NCBI RefSeq assembly: GCF_001039355.2
Contig: NW_019774469.1
Coordinates: 301,671-337,483 of the forward strand
Length of the DNA stretch: 35,813 nucleotides
DNA from: Lingula anatina
Taxonomy: Eukaryota > Brachiopoda > Lingulata > Lingulida > Lingulidae
Reading direction: 5' to 3'
Of the stretch, positions 1-9,100 are shown piece after piece. Numbering within the stretch: the first letter of the stretch is position 1; every line of letters starts with the position of its first letter. A model generated the notes under the pieces. That model did no database searches, was not told the origin of the DNA, and saw only the letters and a program-made list of their open reading frames with translations. Position numbers and translations under genes: made by a program.

Positions 1-5
1 GGGGG

Positions 6-57
<52 letters not shown>

Positions 58-60
58 AAA
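1..60. repeat. Poly(A)-rich tract at window start
   Basis: An almost pure A homopolymer runs from about 13 to 56 and a shorter A-rich tract follows. No gene is visible beside it. It is simple sequence, possibly the tail of a retroelement lying left of the window, but no element body can be seen. Confidence 0.6.
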
Positions 61-330
61 AAACTAGGATCCAGATTCAGTGCAACAACTCAATTTTCAA
101 TACGGTATACACCTTATTAAGGTCCATTGATACACCGACAGGGAACAAGACAGGCTTTGCTGGCGTCCTATAGTTATTTACACCACCTCAACATCAGCTG
201 ATCATCTTGTGTTGACTTTGTGACAGAAAGATAAAAAGATTACCTTGTTAACGATATCGCAACTGTAGGTTACTCTGTACTGGAGACAAGCTGTGTGAAT
301 ATGTAAAGAAAAATGGGTAACTTTGTCCTT
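61..330. repeat. Dispersed repeat segment also found at 1675-1870 and 34885-35000
   Basis: Bases 120-330 share long runs with 34885-35000 (the stretch around 'ctttgctggcgtcctata') and with 1675-1870 (the stretch around 'ccttgttaacgatat'). I see no open reading frame of interest. The same unidentified element is therefore present three times, including near both ends of the window. Confidence 0.55.
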
Positions 331-805
331 TTTTTTGTCTTCTTTTTCTTATCTTCTTCTCTATACGATGTTGAAAACCACCGCACAGTATCCGTAGAGT
401 TGCTCTCATTATACATCTTTACACGTTTTTGTGTCTCTGTTAATATCACACCGTAATAAAAACTACTGAATTAACATTGATATCACTCCAAAATAAACAA
501 GCTTTAATACAACGATATAACGACAGTAAAAAAAAAATAAATAAAAAAAAAAAATAAAAATAAAAAACCCCGGCAGATGCGAGCAGCCAAAGCCCAAGAG
601 TGATAATTGTTTCTCTTTCATTAATATCACTTCATATATCCTGGATATACATGAAAACCTTTATGGGAATCAGCTTTGGGTCGTATAGGATATCCTACAT
701 AAATTATCATGGGCCCTAGGGGACAATGTCATGTTTCCTTTACATGTACGAGGCCCGAAAGGATTCCTATAAAGTCCATCAAGTCCATCAAGCCTATGAG
801 ATATT
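331..805. other. Intergenic, AT-rich, no gene seen
   Basis: Low-complexity A/T-rich sequence with a T-rich tract near 330-360 and an A-rich tract near 528-566. I found no conserved coding pattern or RNA gene on either strand. Confidence 0.5.
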
Positions 806-1145
806 GATAGCTGGTAATACAGACGATTGTTTAATTATTAAAATGATACCACTATAATGTGATAATAAATGGGGTCCTAAGGGATGTGTTTTCTATACAT
901 CAAGTCTATAAGAGGCAGTACTCTCAGCTACATCGACATCATTGGAAAGTACTGCATTGATAGCTGGTAATACAGACGATTGTTTAATTATTAAAATGAT
1001 ATCACTATAATGTGCTAATAAATGGGGTCCTAAGGGGTGTGTTTTCTATACATCAAGTCTATAAGAGGCAACACTCTCAGCTACATCTACATCATTGCAA
1101 AGTACTGCATTGATAGCTGGTGATACAGACGATTGTTTAATAAGT
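806..1145. repeat. 153-bp tandem duplication, about 2.2 copies
   Basis: Units start at 806, 959 and 1112, each with 'gatagctggt'. The first two are complete at 153 bp and differ by a handful of substitutions. The third stops after about 30 bp, where sequences diverge near 'gtttaat'. No open reading frame spans the array. Confidence 0.8.
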
Positions 1146-1408
1146 AAACTGTTTGGTGTCCATCTTGAATAACACATGGACATAATGAGACATGACTCCT
1201 CTCCATATTACCATCCTTCCCTCATATACTGCATTTGTTTTACCCTGATACACATACATCCTTGTAGTTATTAACTTCCACCTGGTTACGCTACAAATTA
1301 TACTTTGTTCTCATAATTAACTTCTCTCTCCCTCCCTCGCTTTAACTCCGTCGTTCAACCAACTGTTACCACTATAATGTTCTAATAAAGAAGGGAGCAT
1401 TTGGCACG

Positions 1409-1482
1409 CACACACACACATATACATGCAGTCTTACACACACGCAATCTCACACACGCACACACACGTTTACACAAACAAG

Positions 1483-1513
<31 letters not shown>

Positions 1514-1514
1514 G
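1409..1514. repeat. CA/GA microsatellite
   Basis: Interrupted CA dinucleotides (about 1409-1488) run into a pure GA tract (about 1489-1514). Simple sequence repeat with no coding value. Confidence 0.85.
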
Positions 1515-1519
1515 AAGGG

Positions 1520-1660
1520 GGCACACACCACACGACCTGCTCTGAATAACATAGATTAACCATGACCTTACATCGTCCTGTCTTCATAAATATAAACATG
1601 ACCTTTTGTTATTGCTTCATGTCGTTTGCTTACCTGTACATCAATTATTTCACTTTATTT
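1520..1660. repeat. Upstream member of a diverged duplication
   Basis: This block matches 2032-2140 and then continues after an interruption at about 2382-2410. Shared landmarks are 'cacacgacctgctctgaat' and 'acctgtaca'. It serves as an approximately empty-site reference for the TTAG-flanked element that interrupts the second member. Confidence 0.65.
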
Positions 1661-2140
1661 TGAGGTCGCACATTACTACACCACCACATCATCAACTGAT
1701 CTCCTTGTGGTGACCATGTGACAAAATTCAGATATAAAAAGATGAAAAAGATGACCTTGTTAACGATATGGCAACTGTAAGTGAATCTACACTGAAGACC
1801 AGCTGAGTGATTATGTGAAGAAATAATTTTTTTTTTCTTTTCCATTTTTTTCTTTTCCACTTCTCTGTACAATGGTAATAACCACAGAACAGTACAAGCT
1901 ACGGGAATAATGTTAACTTTACATCGTAATACAGGACTCACCAGGACATATTTGTTTTAGTTAATGCTTCCTTGATACGCACACACAGAGAAAGAGAGAG
2001 GTGAGGTAGTTTTGGGGGGGGGGGGGGGGGTGAGCATGCACCACACGACCTGCTCTGAATAACATAGCTTAACCAAGACCTTACATCGTCCTACTTTCAC
2101 AAAAGCAAACATGACCTTCTTTTATTGCTACACGTCTTAG

Positions 2141-2363
2141 ACCCCATTTCCAGAGATTAGATCGATCCAATTTGATCGACCTAACTCCCTGGGGGTTCAC
2201 GCTAAATAGCTATCAGCCGAGCGGGCACGAAAGTTAATTACCCCCTTACAGTTTAAATATGTAGTAGGCGGGACGGAAATTTAAGCCGGATTATCTGACA
2301 GTAATCTAGTGAGACTTCCCACGGGGACAGATCGATCTAAAATCTATGGGAATGCGCCCGTAG
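2141..2363. mobile_element. Non-autonomous palindromic MITE with TTAG flanks, copy 1
   Basis: A 223-bp block is flanked by TTAG on both sides (2137-2140 and 2364-2367). Its ends are imperfect inverted repeats: ACCCCATTTCC followed by AGATCGATC on the left, and the complementary GATCGATCT then GGGAATGCG on the right. A second, inverted copy of nearly the same length lies at 11532-11755. It has no coding capacity. The 4-bp TTAG flank and end structure suggest a DNA transposon derivative. The superfamily is not assigned. Confidence 0.7.
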
Positions 2364-2410
2364 TTAGATTTCTGTCTACGCACCTGTACATTAAAGGTTT
2401 CACTTTATTG

Positions 2411-2996
2411 TAAGAAAATGTACTACATAAAAGTGAACTACGAGTGCATATACATGAGTGTCCTACGACATGTATACGTATAGACACTCGTTTTACTAGG
2501 ATTGTTTTTGGTTCGTAGAAAAAAAAAATCACTGTTATTTTTTTAAACAAAATTTAGTTTCTCCTGTGTTTTTGTCAATGTGTCGCAGAATGGAGTTTGT
2601 AATTATAATTTCATTTCATAATTGTGTTGTTTTCGCATCCGATATGCATGTCGTACGGCAGTATTTTCTTCCAGCAATAACAACTACGTGTATAAAATCC
2701 TGTATATTTTACAGTTGACATGGCCCTTTTTAAGGTTCTGGGCAAATGTAATACACCTCTTCTACTGTTTAGATCTGTAATGACGCACTGCACTTAGCGA
2801 CGGCGCAGCAATAGCTTTGTTACGAGAACCTTCCTGAATACCAAATACACGCTCCATTGTAAAGAGCACAAAATTTGTCATTATTTAATTTACATACTAA
2901 AAGGTGAAATCAATACGAGGCAGGTTAAAAATCACTAACCCGAGAGGTTCTGCGTGCACATAGCTCTGTGCCCAGCCTGGGAGGTAAAGTCACACG
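2411..2996. other. Upstream region of TRIM copy A
   Basis: Mostly A/T-rich sequence without a gene. The last 80 bases before the ATG are more GC-balanced and contain 'ctgtgcccag', which could be either 5' leader or a splice acceptor of a 5'-UTR exon. I see no clear TATA box at a usable distance. Confidence 0.35.
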
Positions 2997-3890
2997 ATGG
3001 CCGAGAAAGAATTCTACAACGTCTTCAGTGAAAATTTTCTAACGTGCCATATATGTCTGGAGGAATTTAAAGACCCGAGAGTGCTCCCCTGTTACCACAC
3101 GTTCTGTCTTAAATGCATTGCTGACCATGCAGCCAAGAATGGTGTCCAGAACAAGTTCTCCTGTCCCGTATGTCGCCAAGAGGCCCCTGTACCACCAGGT
3201 GGGTTAGAAACTCTTGTGAAAAACTTCTTCTTAAGAAAAGTAATAGACTTCATGAAAGGCCAGAAAGCGCCCGAGGGGAGATTTTGTGAATATTGTAACC
3301 ATAAAGAGGCCACTTTCATGTGCCAGGGATGTCCAGAAACCAACCAGCTATGCGCTACATGTCGTGATATTCACGACAAAATCCCGTTTTGCAAGGGTCA
3401 TTCATTTTTACCTCTGTCACAAGTCGATTTCTCAGTTAGCCCAGCTGACATGCGAGATCAGTTACGGTACGCATTAGATAAATCTCAATACTGCGACAAA
3501 CACGACGGAGAAACGCTGGCATTCTATTGTGAAAATGATGACACTGTCATATGCAGAGAATGTATTGTAGAATCTCACAGTAAACACGAATTCCAAAAAT
3601 TAGGGGATGTGGTGAAAGTTCAACGAGCTGTAATACTAGCCAAGCTTAAATGCCTAACAACCGAAAAACTGTCTCGTTTTAAAAAGGCAGAAAAAGCCAT
3701 TGCGGAAACTGAAGACGGGCTGACTGAAAATCAGACAAAGGTTCTTCGTTTGGTATATTCTCAGAAATTAGCTATGACTAAGGAGATAAATAAAAACAGT
3801 AAAACAATTGAAAGAGAAATCAAATATTATCATCAACAAATAGAGAAGGACGTACGTCAACAGACGGATGAATATTTGACCACTGTCTAA
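2997..3890 (+). CDS. TRIM copy A, N-terminal frame: RING, B-box1, B-box2, start of coiled coil (297 aa)
   Basis: The start ATG 2997 sits in a reasonable context (acgATGG) and the RING begins soon after. The C3HC4 RING ligands are C17, C20, C32, H34, C37, C40, C56 and C59. B-box1 uses C97/C100, C109/C112, C119/C122, H126 and H135. B-box2 uses C166, H169, C178, D181, C186, C189, H194 and H197. A charged, heptad-like coiled coil follows from about residue 200 and is cut by the stop after residue 297. As it stands the product would be a NHL-less RING-B-box protein, which could still dimerise and recruit an E2 but would lack the substrate-binding propeller. That functional statement is inference. 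Confidence 0.8.
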   Translation: MAEKEFYNVFSENFLTCHICLEEFKDPRVLPCYHTFCLKCIADHAAKNGVQNKFSCPVCRQEAPVPPGGLETLVKNFFLRKVIDFMKGQKAPEGRFCEYCNHKEATFMCQGCPETNQLCATCRDIHDKIPFCKGHSFLPLSQVDFSVSPADMRDQLRYALDKSQYCDKHDGETLAFYCENDDTVICRECIVESHSKHEFQKLGDVVKVQRAVILAKLKCLTTEKLSRFKKAEKAIAETEDGLTENQTKVLRLVYSQKLAMTKEINKNSKTIEREIKYYHQQIEKDVRQQTDEYLTTV

Positions 3891-5231
3891 CAGCATTTGG
3901 AAACTTATGAAACAAAAGTACAGTCAGATTACATCGAAATGCAGAAAGTTATAGATGACAAATGCAACGAAATAACGACAGAATTTAAGGCACTCACCTC
4001 CACGCAGGTGAAGACTTTAGAAGCTGAAAAGGACAGGCTAGAAATGAACAAGATTTCCATTCAGAGTATTCGTGATTTCGCTCAGCAGCTCACATACACC
4101 GGTTCTGACATCGAGGTCATGGCCCACTCTAAAAAACTCCAAACTAGAATTCAGGAGTTAGAGACAGTAGAACCAGTCTTTGATATCAATATCACCGACA
4201 TAACATTTACACCAGGGCAAACAGCAATGGACGTTGTGCTAGAGTTTCCTAAAATTCCTGAACCACAGCTGTCCATCAAAACGGGGTCCATTACGGCCAA
4301 AACATACCGGGGTCCTTTGGATACGTATTTTGGGAATTTGAAACAAAAGAGAGCGAACTATCCTGCGCTGAAGGAATTTCTGAGAGTAACCTGGCTTGAT
4401 AAGCCGGAGCCGAATGTTTGTTTTAAAGTGAGGGATCTGTCGCGGGATATCCAGTGCACAGATGATGGTTGTACTTTAGTTTTACATAGAGATAACAGTT
4501 TACATGTTGGTCCCTGGTGCAATAATCGTTATGCAGTGTCCGTATTCTCCGGCACACTTCAATATAATCGTGAGATCAGTATAGAGGGAGGGGCGAGGTG
4601 TATCACTACAGCCAGTAACGGTAGATTCGTGGTCACATGCGGAGATAAATGCTGTAGACTGTATTCAACATTAGGTCAGGTTATCCGGTGTTTTGGTCAG
4701 GGTGATATGTCTGACCCCTGGGGTGTCACTGTAGACCGTACAGAGGGTAAGGTGTACGTGTGTGATAGTGGTGCACAGTGCATCTGTTTGTACGACATGA
4801 AATCTTTTCAACTTGTAAACATAATTCCTATCCCAATGTGCAGTAAAGATGCACTGTTTTGTGCATGCCACCACGGCATCAATGCAATCATAGTCAGCGA
4901 CAACAGTGCCCACTGTGTGTATGCAGTGACACCCCAGGGTGACGTCATGTTCCAATACGGAGCACGAGGTCAGAGTGGAAGTGGAGACGGACAACTGAGT
5001 AATCCACGAGGAGTGTGCGTAGATAAGTTTGGACACATATTCATAGCTGACTACGGTAATCACTGGGTGGTTGTCCTTGGTTCAGACGGAAAGTTTCAAC
5101 GTAACATTTTGAGGAGCATTGAGAAACCTGTGTCAGTTGGTATTAACAGTAACGGGGAGCTTGTTGTTGGAACTGAAGATGGAAACAACAGAAGAACAAT
5201 ATCCACATATAAGTATATTAATGAGAATTGA
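3891..5231 (+). CDS. TRIM copy A, C-terminal frame: coiled coil end and NHL propeller
   Basis: Same frame as the N-terminal part, continuing straight after the TAA. There is no ATG at the break; the first residues are Gln-His-Leu-Glu, as in the other copies. It holds the rest of the coiled coil (to about 4150), a linker with the conserved 'ITFTPGQT' motif, and a propeller whose clearest blades contain 'GVTVDRTEGKVYVCDSG' (about 4720-4770) and 'GVCVDKFGHIFIADYGNH' (about 5010-5065). In the last blade Arg of the usual NHR is Trp (NHW). Without readthrough this part would need its own start and would probably not be translated. Confidence 0.7.
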   Translation, partial: QHLETYETKVQSDYIEMQKVIDDKCNEITTEFKALTSTQVKTLEAEKDRLEMNKISIQSIRDFAQQLTYTGSDIEVMAHSKKLQTRIQELETVEPVFDINITDITFTPGQTAMDVVLEFPKIPEPQLSIKTGSITAKTYRGPLDTYFGNLKQKRANYPALKEFLRVTWLDKPEPNVCFKVRDLSRDIQCTDDGCTLVLHRDNSLHVGPWCNNRYAVSVFSGTLQYNREISIEGGARCITTASNGRFVVTCGDKCCRLYSTLGQVIRCFGQGDMSDPWGVTVDRTEGKVYVCDSGAQCICLYDMKSFQLVNIIPIPMCSKDALFCACHHGINAIIVSDNSAHCVYAVTPQGDVMFQYGARGQSGSGDGQLSNPRGVCVDKFGHIFIADYGNHWVVVLGSDGKFQRNILRSIEKPVSVGINSNGELVVGTEDGNNRRTISTYKYINEN

Positions 5232-5915
5232 CTTATATAATTCGAAACTGTAACGATGTTTGAATCGTGATTAATATAACTGAGGAAATGTAATGAACAC
5301 ACCTTACAAATAGCCGCCACAATATTTGTTGAAATTGTGCCGAAGTTCTCAATGAAGATGTGTGCATGAAGAGATACGAAGACATATGATTCAGTCAACT
5401 TTATCAGTTTAATTGAGCACTCCGGTCTTTTGCAGATTAACATGAACCTTTTCTTTCATTTGCAGATGCGTTTTTTTTTTCACTAACAGAATTAAACTGT
5501 AAACAGTGGATTTCATTTTGACCTATGTATGATATTTTGTTTTCTTTTTTGCATTTTCATGTGAAATGTTTTAACATGCAGATGATGTGTATAGAATGTA
5601 AAACAAATGATAAAGATAAGATTTTGCTGGTTATATGGAATGGCTTGATATTTTAGAAGTAAAATCTAACGGGTCTTCAAAATGTTAATTGCTTTGTTTT
5701 TTTTATTATTATTTTGTTTACCACTGAGGCTGAGTTTTTCAAAATGTAAATAAACGCAATCAACAGCAGAACAGTTTTTGTTTTCAATAGTCTTACCAAT
5801 TTTAATGTCGACGGTGAAGTCTCTCTGGACATTATTAAACAAACAGTACACAGTCTTGATTGGACTACGAAGTATAGTACCAAGTGAAAGGAAATACGAG
5901 CAGAACATCCACTTT
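5232..5915 (+). repeat. 3' flank of TRIM copy A, duplicated after copy D
   Basis: The sequence after the stop resembles that after copy D (26229-26925) along most of its length. Shared landmarks are the motif near 'atgatgtttgaa', the Ala/Thr-rich block near 'gttaattgctttt', and 'aatgtcgac...gtgaagtc'. A candidate polyadenylation signal AATAAA lies at 5749-5754 and has a counterpart at 26778-26783. Together these support a segmental duplication that carried gene and flank. Confidence 0.65.
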
Positions 5916-6499
5916 CTCTCACTGGGTATAATACTATTTGTTTTTAAAATTAGAATACTCTCAATGCTACCAGGACCCCAAGAGGGAGGGGTCGTGAGAG
6001 GGATGGTCGCGAGCTATCTTAGACATTGTGGTTGAAAGCAAATCCGTCTGTTAACTGCTTCACACACTACATTATCAAGTTGTCTAATATATAATTAAAA
6101 AGAAATATTGAATACAATTTTGAATTCATTCATTTTTATTTTTTGACACTTCAGCATGTGAAATGCACCTCTATATTGTGCTAGGGTGATTATCGACAGT
6201 TACCACAGTGCAGACTGCTTCTTCGCTTCGCCCATGAAATTGACAAATCAAATACACCTTTCATTATTGACTATTTATAAGAGAAAACCTTGGTATCTAT
6301 GCAAATGTATTTCCCCAAATTTACTACTGTAAAACGTGATTACAGTGTAGCAGGTGCCTTTTCATATTTTTATTTATCTGTTTAAGCACTTCTGTATTTG
6401 ATCATCTGTAAGAAAAGAACGTAAATACCCTGTGATAGGTAACGTAAATGAGACTGATTAAATCTTGCTATAACCTATAATGATTTTTAACTTCATCAA
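5916..6499. other. Intergenic, no gene seen
   Basis: A/T-rich sequence. A weak resemblance of 6230-6300 to the later tandem units (around 'attgacaaa...cattattga') suggests an older, decayed unit. No coding region or RNA gene recognised. Confidence 0.4.
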
Positions 6500-7221
6500 T
6501 ATACACCCTTGATAATCCAAATATTTATATAGTACTTAACATTGGAAATCCATCGATATATCCATGTTCTCAGGACAAATCGATGGTGATGTGTATTATT
6601 TTGTCTACTATGACCGATTTTTAACTTTCTGAACAATTATAACAGACGGTGTCGGTAACAACGCTGTCTTTACTCTATACACTATCGAGTAGGATATCCT
6701 GCAGTTTTATGATGCCCTTTTTTCTCTTCAATATATAAATGGTTACAAAAACGATATGCATCGGACTATTTATCGTATCGAGTTCCACACTTTTTAATTG
6801 GTGTTCCCAGTTTTCGGTGCGTAATTTTGCTGTACCCCCCGAGTAGCAGTTTTCCAAACTTTCTTCAGTTGCTAATATCTCGTGCACATACATGAGCTTT
6901 TGAAAAAAACAGTATTTATCTTGCTTCGCTGGGCATTAAGCAAACAGCGTGGGTAATAACTAAGGATATAATTGATCTCATCGTACACACCTATCACACA
7001 TGTATATACATGTACGTCGTGCACGCTGCGGTATAGATTGCCTCGTCAATGAATTGACAAAATTACACCTGGCATTATTGATTTTTTCAAATCAAAAGTC
7101 TTGCTTAATATGTGATTGTTTTTCAAATTCTGTGTCAGTGCTAGTTGCACTGGTACTACGTTTGTCCAGTTACAGTGGTTAAATGTTGGTTTCACTTAAA
7201 TAATAATATTTGTAAATTTAA

Positions 7222-7541
7222 AGGGATAGCAACTGTTAATTTTGTCCAAAAATGAATTTTCCTGTGGTAAAGGACAATTTCCCCATAGTAACCAGTTTTA
7301 AATGAATCAATTCCCACTTTCAAAACTATCCCCTATTTTTTTTTCTAAAAATGTTTGTTTAGAGACTATTACAAAGTGTAGCCATCTATGGAGGTCACGT
7401 GATGTGATGGCAAGCACAAATTCCAAAATAACTGTGTTAACCGCCGTTATGGGGGCAAAATAGAATTTATTGAATTTCTATGAGTTATTTACAATGTACT
7501 TATTGTGAAATACAGATATCTTACGAACGGTAATTATCCCT
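7222..7541. mobile_element. TTAA-type MITE, copy 1
   Basis: A 320-bp non-coding element is bounded by TTAA at 7218-7221 and 7542-7545. The ends are inverted repeats: AGGGATAGCAACTGTT on the left, and the reverse complement of the right end reads AGGGATAATTACCGTT. TTAA target duplication is characteristic of piggyBac and Kolobok elements, and this looks like a non-autonomous derivative of one of them. Related copies lie at 8278-8599 and, inverted, at 33415-33687. Confidence 0.75.
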
Positions 7542-8277
7542 TTAATATATTTGTGACAGCAAAAGTAATCATACACCCTGTTAATCCAAAAACTGCAGCA
7601 GTTAACATTAAAAATCGACCCATTTCTCCATGTCTCAGGACAAATCGATGTTCTTGTGTATTGTTTTGTCTACTGTGACCGATTTTAACTTACTGAACAA
7701 TTATAACAGACGGTGTCGGTAACAACGCTATCTTTACCACATACACTATCGAGTAGGATATCCAGCAGTTTTATGATGCCCTTTTTCTCTTCAATATATA
7801 AAGGGTTACAAAAACGATATGCATCGGACAATTTATCGTTTCGATTCCCACTTTTTAATTGGTGTCCCCAGTTTTCAGTACGTAATTTGTCACCCGGGAG
7901 AAGCAGTTTTTCCAAACTTTCTTCAGTTGCTAATATCTCGTGCACAAATATGAGCTTTAAAAAAAAACAGTATTTGTTTCGCTGGACATTAAGCAAAGAG
8001 CGTAGGTAATAACTAAGGATATAATTGATCTCATCGTACACACCTATTACACATGCACATACATGTGCGTCGTGCACGCTGCGGTATAGATTGCCTCGTC
8101 AATGAATTGACAAAATTACACCTGGTATTATTGATTTTTTCAATCCAAGTCTTGCTTAATATGTGATTATTTTTCAAATTATGTGTCCCCTGCAATTGTA
8201 CTGCAAGAACTACGTTTGTCCACTTACAGTGGTTAAATGTTGGTTTCACTTAAAAAAAATAACATTTGTAAATATAA

Positions 8278-8599
8278 AGGGATAGCAACTGTTCATTTTG
8301 TCCAAAAATGGATATTCTTGGGGTAAAAGACAATTTTCCCATGCTTTCCTATCGTAAATGAATCCATTCCCATTTTCAAAATTAGTCCGTTTTTTTTTTT
8401 TTTCTAAAACGTTTGTTTAAAGTTTATTACAGAGTGTAGCCATCTATGGAGGTCATGTGATGTGAAAGCAAGTGCAAATTCCAAAATAATTGTGTTAACT
8501 GCCGTTTTGGGGGCAAAATAGAATTTGCTGTATTTCTTTGAGTAGTTTACAATGCTCTGATTGTGAAATATAGATATCTTACGAACGGGCGTTATCCCT
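8278..8599. mobile_element. TTAA-type MITE, copy 2 (duplicated with its host unit)
   Basis: Same element at the same relative position in the second tandem unit. The flanks have decayed to TATA on the left and TCAA on the right, while the terminal AGGGATA and TATCCCT remain recognisable. It was therefore inserted before the tandem duplication rather than by a second transposition. Confidence 0.7.
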
Positions 8600-8755
8600 T
8601 CAATATATTTGTGAAAGCAGAAGTAATCATACACCCTGTTAATCCAAATATTGAAGCGGTTAACATTGAAAATCGATCGATGCCTCCATTTTTCAGGAAA
8701 AATCAATGGACTTGTGTATTGTTTTGTCAACGTTTTCAAACATTAATATTTCCGT

Positions 8756-9100
8756 GAATATCTCTGATGATATTATCTCCTTAGATAGTCGATTCATTGC
8801 TGCTCTACGGGCCAAATTATTCTTTTTTCGTCTCTGTTTTCAAAGATAATAGAACAGAAGAGCTTTTTTTTTCGATCGCCTTCAGCCGCTATGCCTTCTT
8901 CACCACGAGTTAAACTGATGAGCATGCGCACTTAATATTTCTCAGGTAGCTTCCGCATGGCGAACGGAGCCGAGATTTAATTACTGTACCCAGCAGGGAC
9001 GACGTGTGGGGAGGCGGAGAGACTATTAAAAGATTAGGCGGTTTTTCTTTCATGTACGTCCGCCATTTTTAGGTCACCGGCTTTGTAAAGCCTGGCTTAA
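8756..9100 (+). promoter_or_regulatory. Candidate promoter region upstream of TRIM copy B
   Basis: An NRF1-like GCATGCGCA at 8922-8930 and a reverse-strand YY1-like ATGGCGG core (forward CCGCCATTTT, near 9060) lie within 200 bp of the open frame. No TATA box is obvious. The same pair of motif types precedes copy C. Promoter activity is an inference from motifs only. Confidence 0.3.

Larger units (their letters stand above)
2997..5231 (+). pseudogene. TRIM copy A: RING/B-box/coiled-coil/NHL gene with one in-frame stop
   Basis: One frame runs from ATG 2997 to TGA 5229-5231, broken only by TAA at 3888-3890. Copies B and C read AAA (Lys) at the aligned position, so the lesion is a single A-to-T change. 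The layout is that of TRIM-NHL E3 ubiquitin ligases: RING, two B-boxes, coiled coil and a C-terminal NHL beta-propeller. The family ligates ubiquitin through the RING and binds substrate or RNA through the propeller. There is no visible intron in the coding region. The frame is otherwise clean for over 2.2 kb, so the stop is either recent, polymorphic, an assembly error or tolerated. About 680 bp of 3' flank is shared with copy D, including an AATAAA at 5749-5754. The specific orthologue within the expanded TRIM family cannot be assigned. Confidence 0.8.
6500..8755. repeat. About 1.06-kb tandem duplication, 2 full units plus a partial third
   Basis: Units run approximately 6500-7567, 7568-8624 and 8625-8755. 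Each begins with a 'taatccaaa' stretch followed by an 'aatcgat' stretch, then in units 1 and 2 'acagacggtgtcggtaac', 'cgagtaggatatcc' and a TTAA-type MITE. The short open frames inside are not conserved in frame between units, so I treat the block as non-coding. Divergence by many substitutions and small indels indicates an old duplication. Confidence 0.8.

Noticed and set aside
4671-5063. A 130-codon antisense open frame across the NHL region, also at 10493-10885, 14801-15193 and shorter at 25677-26000
   Set aside because: It is codon-aligned with the sense frame and is open merely because TTA, CTA and TCA codons are absent there. Conservation follows from similarity of the paralogues, and no domain is recognisable.
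7685-8077. 130-codon antisense frame in the tandem repeat, partly similar to 6675-6893
   Set aside because: Similarity comes from the DNA duplication. The frame is not kept intact between units, so it is not under coding constraint.
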